A stretch of DNA of 60,803 nucleotides from CAVYYW01 sp963772845 (GTDB lineage: Bacteria > Bacillota > Bacilli > Bacillales > Sporolactobacillaceae), in NCBI GenBank assembly GCA_963772845.1, contig CAVYYW010000018.1, positions 1 to 60,803 of the forward strand, written 5' to 3'. Numbering within the stretch: the stretch's first letter is position 1; each line of letters begins with the position of its first letter. The notes under the pieces were generated by a model, which did not search any database, was not told the origin of the DNA, and saw nothing but the letters and a program-made list of their open reading frames with translations. This document shows positions 36,034 through 45,742 of the stretch, in pieces. The translations under genes and the position numbers were made by a program.

Positions 36034-36909
36034 ATGGACCAGCATCTACCGGATTGTTTGAAAAAATTTGAGGCAATGTCTTTCAGGTTTTGTATAGATC
36101 GTAATGAAGGCGAATGGAAAATGCCCTTTGAGTGGCATGATTCTCTTGAAATATTTTATGTCCTAGATGGCCGAGGTCAATATTTTATTGAAAATAAATT
36201 TTATAGCTTTGAAAAAGGAAGCTTGTTCGTTATCAGCAATAATGAGTTACATAAAAGCCAAATCCGGCCAGGAGAACATTTTGAGGTAATTGTGATTATG
36301 TTTGATCCAACTCTATTGTCTTTTTTACAACTGGAGGATGATTTTAATCCATTAGATATTTTTTTGAATCATCCCGCTGACTTTTCTCATCAATTGGATA
36401 CTGATTCAGAGACAGGGGCCAGGATGGAACGGATTTTTGCTGCTATAAAAGAAGAGTATGAGAGGAAGGCTGGTTATTCAATGAGGGTAATTGCTTCCTA
36501 TCTTCAATGTCTTTTGGTAGAAATCAACAGGTCGTATAAGAAAAAGAATCTCTCGCGAGGAAAGATTCGAAGGCAAGTGCATTTAAAGGAAATTGTATCC
36601 AAATCAATTGAATTTGTCGAAACGCATTTTACTGAAGAAATAAATCTCACGAGGGTAGCAGATGAAGTTGGGGTATCCCCTTCTTATTTAAGTAGTGAGT
36701 TCAAAAAAGATACTGGCATTTCTTTCATTGATTATATCAGTGTGCAGCGGATCCAAATGGCTAAAGAATATCTAGAGACAACAGATTTACCGGTGACTGA
36801 TATTGCATTTCGGATTGGATATAAAAACGTTACCCATTTTAATCTGGTTTTTAAAAAAATTGTTGGAAAAAGTCCAACAAAATTTCGAAAAAGGGCATTG
36901 ATTACTTAA
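36034..36909 (+). CDS. AraC-family regulator with cupin sensor domain
   Basis: About 291 residues from ATG 36034 behind AGGGGGGAGG. The N-terminal cupin (EWHDSLEIFYVLDGRGQYFIENKFYSFEKGSLFVIS) senses a sugar. The C-terminal double helix-turn-helix (EINLTRVADEVGVSPSYLSSEFKKDTG; VTDIAFRIGYKNVTHFNLVFKKIVGKSPTKFR) binds DNA. Placed between the first GH4 gene and nagB, it is the likely activator of the island. Confidence 0.92.
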   Translation: MDQHLPDCLKKFEAMSFRFCIDRNEGEWKMPFEWHDSLEIFYVLDGRGQYFIENKFYSFEKGSLFVISNNELHKSQIRPGEHFEVIVIMFDPTLLSFLQLEDDFNPLDIFLNHPADFSHQLDTDSETGARMERIFAAIKEEYERKAGYSMRVIASYLQCLLVEINRSYKKKNLSRGKIRRQVHLKEIVSKSIEFVETHFTEEINLTRVADEVGVSPSYLSSEFKKDTGISFIDYISVQRIQMAKEYLETTDLPVTDIAFRIGYKNVTHFNLVFKKIVGKSPTKFRKRALIT

Positions 36910-36961
36910 ATTAATAGACTGAATAGGTATTAAAGACACAGACTTATAAGGGAGTTTGAGG

Positions 36962-37702
36962 ATGAAAATTGATATTGTAAAAGATTATGAGGAACTTAGC
37001 CGTAAAGCGGCAGAAAAGGTTATAGAGACGGCTAATTTATCTGATGCTTTCGTTAATATATGTATTCCAACCGGTTTAACACCGCTGGGATTGTATAAAA
37101 AGCTTGCCGAGTACAGTAAAAATAATCCACAGGCATTGCAAAACGTCAATTGGTTCACTCTTGATGAGTATATAAATATACCAAACGGATCTCCACAAAG
37201 CTGCTTCTCAAAACTTCGAGATAAATTATATCAACCAGCAGGCATTTCTTTGGACCAAGTCTATACCTTCAACACAGAAGCAGAGGATTTTAAAGCAGAG
37301 GCGGCGCGATATGAAAGCCTGATTGAAAGCATGGGAGGATTGGATCTGACTATTTTAGGAATTGGGCGTAATGGGCATGTCGGATTTAATGAGCCGGGAA
37401 GCACGCTTGATTCTAAAACTCGTGTGATAAACCTTCAGAAAGAAACAATTGAGCAAAGCAAAAATTACTTTGAAGAGGGCGAGACTCTCCCAACGGCAGG
37501 GATAACTCTTGGTATTCATACGCTCATAGCCAGTAAGAAAATTCTTCTAATTGCAAATGGATCAGAAAAAAAGAAGATTGTTCAATCAGTGGTTGAAGGT
37601 GAAGTAAGTCCTGATATTCCGGCAAGTTTTTTCAGAACTGTTCAACACGCTCAGTTTTTATTCGATGAAAAAGCGTCTCATAAACTAACGATAAAGGGGT
37701 GA
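36962..37702 (+). CDS. nagB: Glucosamine-6-phosphate deaminase
   Basis: About 246 residues from ATG 36962 (a TTG lies two codons upstream). It converts glucosamine-6-phosphate to fructose-6-phosphate and ammonia. Phosphate-binding IPTGLTPLGLYKKL, active-site LDEYINI and GIGRNGHVGFNEPG are present. The gene shows that the island ends in glycolysis by way of glucosamine-6-phosphate; no nagA deacetylase is seen nearby. Confidence 0.9.
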   Translation: MKIDIVKDYEELSRKAAEKVIETANLSDAFVNICIPTGLTPLGLYKKLAEYSKNNPQALQNVNWFTLDEYINIPNGSPQSCFSKLRDKLYQPAGISLDQVYTFNTEAEDFKAEAARYESLIESMGGLDLTILGIGRNGHVGFNEPGSTLDSKTRVINLQKETIEQSKNYFEEGETLPTAGITLGIHTLIASKKILLIANGSEKKKIVQSVVEGEVSPDIPASFFRTVQHAQFLFDEKASHKLTIKG

Positions 37703-37711
37703 GCCGTAACT

Positions 37712-38899
37712 TTGGAAACCATTGAGATTAGACCTATTCAAGGCCCTCAGGAGCTTGTAGAATGCTTTGATTTATGGGCAACGGTTTTTCCTGAAAATCG
37801 AGCATTTTTTCAAGAAAGATTAGAAAATGATCCAAATTATACAGAAGAGACGACATGGATTGCAAAAGTCGACGGAGAATTAGCAGCAGCAGTGCAAATA
37901 TTTCCTTATTTCACTTCTATAGAAGGAACGCTTCTTAAAGTAGGAGGAATAGGTAATGTTGCGACTTATCCAAACCAGCGGGGGAAGAGCTTGACTCAAA
38001 TTATTTTAAAAAAACAATCTGAATGGATGGAGCGGCATGAATATGATCTTTCCCTTCTTTTTACAGGAATTAACTCGTTCTATGAGAAGGTTGGATGGCA
38101 AACGATCTCTGAAACTTCTTACTTTCTAAATAAAAAGAAGCTTATGCAGCTCCCTTATAATTTAAAAAGTTCCTGCAGTGTTAAAGTATTTGATGCTTCC
38201 TTGCTAAATGAAGTGCAAAAAATCCATGACAAATTTAGTCAAACTTATTTTGGTCCAGTTATTCGATCCTCGGATTATTGGAGTGGTCAGTCTAAATGGT
38301 GGAAAGAAAATCCAGAAGACTTTTTGGTCGCAGTAATTAATGAAATGCCAGTTGCTTATCTTAGAGTTAAAGAGGACCAAGAGAGGGTGCTGACCATAAC
38401 AGAATGCTGTTACTTGCCAAAAAATGAAAGCGCTATCTTTTCTTTGTTAAGTAAAGCTTTGGAATTTCATCCTGGTTGTTCTGGACTGAAAGCTGCACTT
38501 CCGGAAAGCCACGCACTCCAGCCCATTTTGAAAGAGGCGGATGCTGAAGTAACTGAAGAATCGTATGGAATGTGGAAAATCATAAATTTTCAAAGTTTGT
38601 TTTCCAAATTAAAAGATGTTTTTTCAAACAGAATCAATCGACAATCCCAAAAAGAACATAAATCATTTGATTCAGATGTGTTAATTCTATCAGGTTCAGA
38701 TGAAATTATGCTTGCTATCGATAACGGGATTGTTGACGTTCAAATACCTGGAAATACCTTAAATTATCAGATTTTTTATAAAAGGCAGCCTTCACAAATT
38801 ATTTCTGATCTTATAAAGGGTGCACCGACCGAAGTTAAAAGTATTAAAGCTCTATTTCCAAAAAGAGATTATCTTTATTGGAAGACCGATTCATTTTAG
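37712..38899 (+). CDS. GNAT acetyltransferase, Eis-like two-domain type
   Basis: 395 residues, TTG start after AAGGGGTGAG. The N-terminal GNAT fold carries the acetyl-CoA loop VATYPNQRGKSLTQIIL and FTGINSFYEKVGW; a second GNAT-like half and a C-terminal sterol-carrier-like segment follow, as in the Eis/COG4552 group. Eis proteins acetylate amino groups, including aminoglycosides. In this amino-sugar operon a role in acetylating an amino sugar or a toxic aminoglycoside-like substrate is possible but unproven. Confidence 0.75.
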   Translation: METIEIRPIQGPQELVECFDLWATVFPENRAFFQERLENDPNYTEETTWIAKVDGELAAAVQIFPYFTSIEGTLLKVGGIGNVATYPNQRGKSLTQIILKKQSEWMERHEYDLSLLFTGINSFYEKVGWQTISETSYFLNKKKLMQLPYNLKSSCSVKVFDASLLNEVQKIHDKFSQTYFGPVIRSSDYWSGQSKWWKENPEDFLVAVINEMPVAYLRVKEDQERVLTITECCYLPKNESAIFSLLSKALEFHPGCSGLKAALPESHALQPILKEADAEVTEESYGMWKIINFQSLFSKLKDVFSNRINRQSQKEHKSFDSDVLILSGSDEIMLAIDNGIVDVQIPGNTLNYQIFYKRQPSQIISDLIKGAPTEVKSIKALFPKRDYLYWKTDSF

Positions 38900-38979
38900 A
38901 GGTAAAAATAGCAGTTTAATTATGATTATAGTGTTTGATCATTATAATAAATCAAAACTTTAACTGAGGGGGAAGTAGG

Positions 38980-40311
38980 GTGAAAAAGCAATTTAAAATT
39001 GTCGCACTAGTCTTTGCCTGCATTCTAATAATAACGGGCTGCAGTGTCGCACCGGCTTCGAAAAAAGATTCAGGGTCTAGTAGTGGAGGGGATAAATTAT
39101 CCTGGGATTCAAATAAAGACTTGAAAGGAACAAGTATTACCTTGCTTTGGACAGACACAGACGGAGAAAATGGGCCACGTGCTAAGATACTTAAACAGTT
39201 TACTAAAGACACGGGAATAAAGGTTAACGAGCTTGCTGTTGATTATAACTCTGTTTATGACAAAGTAACCCAGGCTGCTTTATCGAATTCTTCAGAGATC
39301 GATCTTGCTGAAATGGATACCATCTGGGCAGGTCAATTTTATGAGGGTAACCTTGCGATGGACTTAACAGATGTTGTACCAAGCAGTGAAAAGTCGAAGT
39401 TTACTAAGTCCTCCCTAAGTTCTGTTACCTACAATGGAAAGCTCGTAGCAATGCCATATTTCTCGAGCACAAAACACTTTTATTGGAACAAAAAGCTTCT
39501 TAAGGAAGCAGGGTATGATGCGCCTCCAAAAACATGGGATCAATTCAGAGAAATGTCGAAAAAACTTACAAAAAACGGTGTTTATGCTTCCGGATGGTCA
39601 TGGAAACAGGCTGAAAGCTTAAATTGTGACTATGTCAGTTTAGCCTATGCTTTTGGAGGGCAATTCTTTGATGATAATGGAAAGCCTGCATTTAATAAAG
39701 GCGGCGGATTAAAAGCGCTCCAATTCATGGTGGATATTCTTCGGAAAGATAAGACAGTTGATCCTGCCAGTCTTCAATGGACGGAGGAGGATGTGAAGAA
39801 CTCATTTGCTGCAGGTAAAATTGCAATGATGAGCAACTGGGAAGGTTCTTATCCTGAGTTAAATAATCCTAAAAAATCAAACGTCGTTAATCAAACGGAT
39901 GTGGGGTTAATGCCTGGTGAAGGTGATGTTGTTTCTTCAGCCGTTACGGGTTCCGAGGGAATAGCAATCATGAAATCGAGTAAGCACAAGCAGGCGGCAC
40001 TTGAGTTTCTAAAATGGATGGCATCTAAAAAATTCCAGCTTGAATTATTTAAAACAGCTGGTGCCTATCCGGCATTGCAAACGCTTTATAGTGATCCGGA
40101 ATTGAAAAAAGCTGATCCTACTAACACGGTAGATAAATACCAAAAACAATTTGAATACGGACACAATCGCCCCAACGCACCTGGGTACGTGAAATGGGCC
40201 GACATTTTATCAGCAGAACTTCACTCGGCTTTGCTTGGTAAAGAAAGTCCTAAAACGGCTTTAAATAATGCAGCCAGCAAGATTGAAAAAGCAATTCAAG
40301 ATGCTAAATAA
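38980..40311 (+). CDS. Carbohydrate ABC transporter solute-binding lipoprotein
   Basis: 443 residues; GTG start after GAGGGGGAAG. Signal peptide with lipobox LIITGCSVAP, a Ser/Gly linker, then the family 1 sugar-binding fold (ITLLWTDTDGENGPRAKILKQFTKDTGIKV; MPYFSSTKHFYWNKKLLKEAGYDAPPKTWDQF). It captures the island's sugar outside the membrane. A hairpin behind it may raise its level over the permeases. Confidence 0.92.
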   Translation: MKKQFKIVALVFACILIITGCSVAPASKKDSGSSSGGDKLSWDSNKDLKGTSITLLWTDTDGENGPRAKILKQFTKDTGIKVNELAVDYNSVYDKVTQAALSNSSEIDLAEMDTIWAGQFYEGNLAMDLTDVVPSSEKSKFTKSSLSSVTYNGKLVAMPYFSSTKHFYWNKKLLKEAGYDAPPKTWDQFREMSKKLTKNGVYASGWSWKQAESLNCDYVSLAYAFGGQFFDDNGKPAFNKGGGLKALQFMVDILRKDKTVDPASLQWTEEDVKNSFAAGKIAMMSNWEGSYPELNNPKKSNVVNQTDVGLMPGEGDVVSSAVTGSEGIAIMKSSKHKQAALEFLKWMASKKFQLELFKTAGAYPALQTLYSDPELKKADPTNTVDKYQKQFEYGHNRPNAPGYVKWADILSAELHSALLGKESPKTALNNAASKIEKAIQDAK

Positions 40312-40315
40312 TAGT

Positions 40316-40345
40316 AAAAAAGCGGTTAAATATTAGCCGCTTTTC
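40316..40345 (+). terminator. Intercistronic stem-loop after the binding-protein gene
   Basis: AAAAAGCGG...CCGCTTTT stem of 8-9 bp; such hairpins often give partial termination or protect the upstream mRNA. Confidence 0.6.
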
Positions 40346-40482
40346 CCTTTAAATATGAAATTTTACCTTTAAAGTTTAAATACGCGAATGAAGTGCCAGA
40401 GTTTGTTTTGTTTTTTTTTGAAATCATGATTTGGAATATACAAAATTCCTTCAGAATTTCTTTTTGTAAAGGAGGCATAACT

Positions 40483-41409
40483 TTGGAAATAGCCACGGGA
40501 ACTAAAAAACAGAAATATCGTTCATTAAGGGGACGTAGAAGCAAGGAGCTGCTTCTGGCGTTCATCTTACTCGTTCCAACTTTTTATTTATTATTTAAAA
40601 CTTTTATTTTCCCAATCTTCCAGTCTCTTATGTGGAGTTTTTTTCATTATCATTTGCTGGACAGTTCAGCAGTCACTTTTGTAGGTCTACAAAACTATTC
40701 CAATATTTTGCACGATCATGATTTCTGGATCTCAATGTACTACACTGCTTATTTTACTGTTTTTTCAACGGCTTTAGAGTTGGTCTTTGGTCTCTTCAGT
40801 GCGTTGTTGCTTAATCAGATGTTCAGAGGAAGAATTTTCTTTCGTGTCATTATTATTATTCCATGGGCAATCCTCACTCTTGTTAACGGATTATTATGGA
40901 AGTGGATTTATCAACCAGGTTATGGGGCGCTGAACATCATATTACACAAGGTGCACATATTATCAGCTGGACAAAATCCTCTTTGGCTCGCTGGTGGTCA
41001 GGATATTATAAATTCTGTGATCATCGCTGATGTCTGGAAAATGACACCTTACATGACTCTATTATTGCTTGCTGGCCTCCAGACGATCCCTACGAACCTT
41101 TACGAAGCCGCTGTTATAGATGGGGCTGGTTTTTGGAAAAAGCTTTTTCATATAACCATTCCTCAACTCAAGCCAATGCTCATCATCGCTTTAGTTTTAA
41201 GATTTATTGCCGCCTTTAGAGTATATGACATCTTGACTGTATTTACAGGGGATCCGACAACATCTATCTCATATCTGACCTTTAACTATGCTTTTAGATA
41301 TTTTTATTTAGGAAAAGCCTCTGCGATGGCATGGATCTCCACATTATTTGTTCTCGTGCTGATTATTTTCTATATTCGCATGCTGAAAAAGAACGAACAA
41401 TCCATTTAA
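40483..41409 (+). CDS. Sugar ABC transporter permease 1
   Basis: About 308 residues from TTG 40483 behind AAAGGAGG; the frame extends upstream but without ribosome site. Six helices and the EAA loop (YEAAVIDGAGFWKKLFHITIPQLKPML) define a MalF-type permease. No ATPase gene is present in the island, so a shared ATPase such as MsmX encoded elsewhere is expected. Confidence 0.9.
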   Translation: MEIATGTKKQKYRSLRGRRSKELLLAFILLVPTFYLLFKTFIFPIFQSLMWSFFHYHLLDSSAVTFVGLQNYSNILHDHDFWISMYYTAYFTVFSTALELVFGLFSALLLNQMFRGRIFFRVIIIIPWAILTLVNGLLWKWIYQPGYGALNIILHKVHILSAGQNPLWLAGGQDIINSVIIADVWKMTPYMTLLLLAGLQTIPTNLYEAAVIDGAGFWKKLFHITIPQLKPMLIIALVLRFIAAFRVYDILTVFTGDPTTSISYLTFNYAFRYFYLGKASAMAWISTLFVLVLIIFYIRMLKKNEQSI

Positions 41410-41421
41410 GGAGGAGAGGTC

Positions 41422-42383
41422 ATGACCAGGTCTTTGGTGCAGCAAAGAGTAAAGACATTAAAATTTAAAAAAAGAACGAGTCTTAAGACTAAATTATTTA
41501 AAACGGCTAGTACAGAATTAATTCCGCCTTTGTATTTATGGATTGGACTTATTCTGCTCGCCATTTTCACGCTAATTCCTTTCTTATACTTAATTACGTC
41601 TTCGTTCAGCAATAACAATGACTTAATAAATGGGCATCTTATACCTCCCATCCAACGTTGGAGAATTATGAAAAGCTGTTTACAGGGAATGGGGCTTCAG
41701 ATTTTATGAGAGCCATGAAAAACAGCATTGAAATTGCCATTGGTACTACGATATGCACTCTGATCTTAGCGGTTTTTGCAGCCTATGCGCTTTCAAAGAT
41801 AAAATTCCCATTTCGAACCACAGCTCTTTTTGCCATTCTTGCCATGCAGCTCTTGCCGTCTATCAGCATTATCGTTCCATTGTACGTCATGATGAGAGAG
41901 GGCATCTCTATTGGGATCCCATTTACAGGTATTGTCTTTTTTCATACGCCGCCATTACTGGACACCATTTGGGCTTTGATTATCTCATATACGACTTTTG
42001 CTCTTCCATTTGCGATATGGATCCTAGCAGGCTATTTCCAAACCATACCTGAAGCCTTGGAGGAGGCTGCATTTATTGATGGTTGTTCAAGAATAGGCAC
42101 ACTCTTTCGGGTTATCATACCGCTTGCTCTCCCTGGCATAGCCGCTACAGCTATTTTCACTTTGTTGCTTGCCTGGGACGAATTCATGTTTGCAAACGCA
42201 TTTTCACAGACGTTTGCATCAAAAACACTGCCAATCGTGATCAGAGAATTTATTGGAAAGCACAGTATTGACTGGGGTTTAATGACAGCTGGAGGGTTCA
42301 TCGCCTCACTTCCACCAGTTATTATTTCACTTTTTCTATATCGTTATATAGTAACCGGTCTGTCCGGCGGATTAAAGGAGTAG
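41422..42383 (+). pseudogene. Sugar ABC transporter permease 2, one-base deletion
   Basis: MalG-type permease. ATG 41422 follows AAGGAGGAGAGG. The first part ends out of frame near 41652; adding one C (CCCC for CCC) gives IPPHPTLENYEKLFTGNGASDF and continues to the EAA loop EALEEAAFIDGCSRIGTLFRVIIPLALPG and end LSGGLKE. The defect is a homopolymer deletion in conserved sequence, so probably an error. It pairs with permease 1, encoded 12 bp upstream. Confidence 0.85.
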
Positions 42384-42389
42384 AATCAA

Positions 42390-43379
42390 ATGTCCTACAT
42401 CATGGGAGTAGACGGCGGTAATAGCAAGACATACACCGTCATTACAGATTCATCAGGAAAGAAACTGGGATTTGGAATTGCAGGGTTTGGAAATCATCAA
42501 GTTAATTTAGAAGTGGCCATTAAAAATATTAGGGATTCTATTAATCAGGCACTTAATCAGGCACACCTTAATGAAGAGGATATTGATTTTGTTCAATTTG
42601 GACTGGCAGGGGCGGATCGGGAGAGAGATTACAAAATTCTTGATGAAGCGTTAAAAAAGTTCCCTTTTAAAAATTGGGAAGTTGTCTGCGATACAATTGA
42701 AGGTTTAAGAACTGGAAGTCCTGAAAATACAGGAGTTGTTCTCGTTTGCGGCAGCGGAACTAATGCAGCTGGCAGAAATCACAATGGAACCATCGTTCAA
42801 ACGGGAGGATTTGGATATCTATATGGGGATGGTGCAGGGGTAGGCGGTCATTCACTTGCCATAGAAGCGTTCCGTACAGCAATACGCGCATGGGAATTTC
42901 GTGAGGAGAAGACTGTATTAACAGAAATGGTTCCAAAAGCGTTAGGGTTTGAGACGGTTGAAACGATGTTTAATAGTTTTCTGGATAATAATATGCGTCA
43001 GATCCCTGCAGAACTTTCAATTATTCTGCACCAAGCAGCTGAAACAGGGGATAAAGTTTCGATAAGAATTCTTGAGAATTGTGGGACAGAGCTGGGTATT
43101 GCAGGTCTCTCTGTCATACGACGATTAGGGTTGGTGGAAAAAAACGTTCGAGTTGTGTTAGTTGGAAGTGTCATTCAAAAAGGGAAAAACCCTTACCTCT
43201 TAAATGCAATTGAATCAACTATCAGCAAACAAGGCTACAAGGCAGATTTTGTTATCCCAACAATGGCTCCAGTGTATGGCTCTATGCTAATAGGGATGGA
43301 TCATTTAGGAATAGAAATACAAGATTCAATTATAGATCAATTTAGTAGATATGGAGGGTATCAAGATGAAGAAAAATAA
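42390..43379 (+). CDS. BadF/BcrA-type sugar kinase (N-acetylglucosamine kinase-like)
   Basis: 329 residues. The ASKHA ATPase fold shows GVDGGNSKTYTVI (phosphate 1), CDTIEGLRTG, VVLVCGSGTNAAGR (phosphate 2) and VGSVIQKG. Members related to eukaryotic N-acetylglucosamine kinase phosphorylate amino sugars. With NagB in the same operon it probably makes glucosamine-6-phosphate or its N-acetyl form from sugars released by the GH4 enzymes. It overlaps the next gene by 14 bp. Confidence 0.82.
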   Translation: MSYIMGVDGGNSKTYTVITDSSGKKLGFGIAGFGNHQVNLEVAIKNIRDSINQALNQAHLNEEDIDFVQFGLAGADRERDYKILDEALKKFPFKNWEVVCDTIEGLRTGSPENTGVVLVCGSGTNAAGRNHNGTIVQTGGFGYLYGDGAGVGGHSLAIEAFRTAIRAWEFREEKTVLTEMVPKALGFETVETMFNSFLDNNMRQIPAELSIILHQAAETGDKVSIRILENCGTELGIAGLSVIRRLGLVEKNVRVVLVGSVIQKGKNPYLLNAIESTISKQGYKADFVIPTMAPVYGSMLIGMDHLGIEIQDSIIDQFSRYGGYQDEEK

Positions 43380-44703
43380 TTTAAAAGTCGCTGTTATTGG
43401 CGGCGGATCGTCATATACTCCTGAACTCATTGAGGGTTTTATTAATCATTATGAGGAGCTTCCCGTTAAGGATATTTATCTAGCCGATATTGAGAAAGGA
43501 CGAAAAAAGCTTGAAATTGTTGGAGATTTAGCGAAACGGATGGTTAATAAATCAAACCTTCCCATCAATATTCACCTCACTTTTGACCGACGTGAGGCCA
43601 TTTTAGATGCGGATTTTGTCACTACACAAATTCGTGTAGGTTTATTGGATGCAAGAGCTCGTGATGAACGTATACCTCTACGTTATGACCGAATTGGTCA
43701 AGAAACCACTGGAGCAGGCGGTTTTGCAAAAGCTATTCGTACGGTTCCAGTGATCCTTGATATTTGCAAAGACATTGAAGAGCTAGCGCCTAATGCCTTT
43801 TTGTTAAATTTCACGAACCCCGCCGGAATAGTTACTGAAGCTGTAGGGAAGTACTCAAAAGTCCGTTCAATCGGACTCTGCAACTTGCCAATCGGAACCA
43901 AAAAACAAATAGCAAAGCTGTGTGATGTGGATGTGTCTAAAGTTGAAATCGAGATGGTCGGCATCAATCATCTAAATTGGACAACCAAGATCTATGTTGA
44001 TGGCATGGATATTACAGATAGTTTTCTTTATAAAGCAGCGGGCGCGAGCGGCATGACAATGAAGAACATTCCGGATTTTGGCTGGGATAAAGAATTTCTT
44101 CTTTCGCTCAATGCGCTGCCGTGCTCCTATCATCGATACTATTATATGGAGGAGAAGATGTTAAATGAAGAAAAGAAGGATTTAGAAACTAAAGGGACCA
44201 GAGCTGAGGTCGTGAAACAGGTTGAATCCGACTTGTTTGAACTTTACAAAGATCCTAATCTTGCTGTAAAACCACCACAGCTTGAGCAGCGAGGCGGGGC
44301 GTACTATTCCGAAGCAGCTATCAACCTGATTTCTTCAATCTATAACAATAAAAAAGACATTCAGACTGTTAACGTTAAGAATAACGGTACGATCCCATGT
44401 CTTCCCGATGCTGCCTCAATTGAAGTTAACTGTGTCATTGACTCGCAAGGTGCTCGGCCTGTTGCAATCACGACTCCAATACCTCCGCAAATTCGTGGCC
44501 TTCTTCAAGTAGTGAAAGCCTATGAAGAACTTACTGTGGAAGCTGCAGTCCATGGAGATTACAATGCTGGCTTGCAGGCACTGACGATACATCCGTTAGT
44601 AGGCGATGAAGCCATAGCCAGGCAAATCTTCTCAGACATTTTAAATGAAAACAAAGAATACTTATCAAATTTTAATTTGCAAGGAGATTTCAAATTAAGA
44701 TAA
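43366..44703 (+). CDS. GH4 glycosidase, 6-phospho-beta-glucosidase/ChbF-like
   Basis: 445 residues from ATG 43366 (GGAGGG upstream). Rossmann motif VAVIGGGSSYTPELIEG, NFTNPAGIV, metal-site cysteine in LCNLPIG and GINHLNW mark the beta-type, phospho-sugar-using GH4 branch (CelF/LicH/ChbF). It cleaves a phosphorylated beta-disaccharide such as cellobiose- or chitobiose-6-phosphate. Two different GH4 types in one operon imply a substrate with mixed linkages or two related sugars. Confidence 0.88.
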   Translation: MKKNNLKVAVIGGGSSYTPELIEGFINHYEELPVKDIYLADIEKGRKKLEIVGDLAKRMVNKSNLPINIHLTFDRREAILDADFVTTQIRVGLLDARARDERIPLRYDRIGQETTGAGGFAKAIRTVPVILDICKDIEELAPNAFLLNFTNPAGIVTEAVGKYSKVRSIGLCNLPIGTKKQIAKLCDVDVSKVEIEMVGINHLNWTTKIYVDGMDITDSFLYKAAGASGMTMKNIPDFGWDKEFLLSLNALPCSYHRYYYMEEKMLNEEKKDLETKGTRAEVVKQVESDLFELYKDPNLAVKPPQLEQRGGAYYSEAAINLISSIYNNKKDIQTVNVKNNGTIPCLPDAASIEVNCVIDSQGARPVAITTPIPPQIRGLLQVVKAYEELTVEAAVHGDYNAGLQALTIHPLVGDEAIARQIFSDILNENKEYLSNFNLQGDFKLR

Positions 44704-44734
44704 GGATATTCGTAAACAATAGAGGAGGATTTCT

Positions 44735-45742
44735 ATGCTGTCGGTACTAGTTATTGGAGCTGGAACAATGGGACAAGCTCATATGGATGCTTATCAGCAA
44801 ATGGATAATATCCAACTTGCAGGAGTTGTTGAGGAGGTGCCGGAACGAAGAGAGAGAATGTCTCAGAACGATTGTCCAGTCTTTGCGAGCATTGAACAGG
44901 CAGCTGCGACACTCAATTCGCTGGATATTGTCGATATTTGTGTTCCTACTCCATACCATAAGGATTGTGTTATAAAGGCGGCTCAACTCGTTAGTAATAT
45001 CATTTGTGAAAAGCCCTTGGCAAGGACTCTGGAAGATGCACGGGAAATGATCACATATTGTCAGAAAAAAGGTGTGAACCTTTTTGTGGGGCATGTTGTG
45101 AGATTTTTTCCTGAATATCAGCAGGCAAAGAAAATTATCGAATCTGGTGAAATCGGCACTGTTGGGGTGGTTCGAACATTTCGGGGTGGTGTATTTCCTC
45201 AAGGATTTAATAACTGGTATCAGGATAAAGACAAGAGTGGAGGTCTTATTCTTGACCTGATCATCCACGATTTTGATTTCTTGCGCTGGACTCTTGGTGA
45301 GGTGGAACGCGTATATGCCAAGAGTCTCAGTGACCAAAATCATCATGAATTTGATAAAGATTACTGTCTTGTAACTTTACGCTTTAAAAGCGGTGCGATT
45401 GCGCATGTTGAAGGCAGCTGGGCGCATCAGGGTTTTAATATGGCTTTTGAATTTGCTGGTAAGGAAGGTATTGTTGACTATAACAGTGCTAAAGCCACTC
45501 CAATTCTTGCTGTTACAGCTGATCGGGAAAGCTCATTTTCTGGTGTTGCTGTACCGCAAAGCCCGCTTAATAATAATCCATATTACAGGGAACTCAGTCA
45601 TTTTATTGATTGTATTCAAAATAGTAAACAACCAATTGTTACAGCAGAAGATGCCTATAGAGCAATCGAAATTGCTGTGTCTGCATTACAATCTTCACAG
45701 ACAGGTAAAGCGGTCACATTAGGGGAGGGGGTTACCTTATGA
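44735..45742 (+). CDS. Gfo/Idh/MocA oxidoreductase 1
   Basis: 335 residues; ribosome site GAGGAGG. NAD(P)-binding VLVIGAGTMGQAHMDAY, the catalytic-lysine motif CEKPLA, and DLIIHDFDFLRW. This family oxidises or epimerises sugars and inositols. It is translationally coupled (4-bp overlap) to a second member. Confidence 0.9.
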   Translation: MLSVLVIGAGTMGQAHMDAYQQMDNIQLAGVVEEVPERRERMSQNDCPVFASIEQAAATLNSLDIVDICVPTPYHKDCVIKAAQLVSNIICEKPLARTLEDAREMITYCQKKGVNLFVGHVVRFFPEYQQAKKIIESGEIGTVGVVRTFRGGVFPQGFNNWYQDKDKSGGLILDLIIHDFDFLRWTLGEVERVYAKSLSDQNHHEFDKDYCLVTLRFKSGAIAHVEGSWAHQGFNMAFEFAGKEGIVDYNSAKATPILAVTADRESSFSGVAVPQSPLNNNPYYRELSHFIDCIQNSKQPIVTAEDAYRAIEIAVSALQSSQTGKAVTLGEGVTL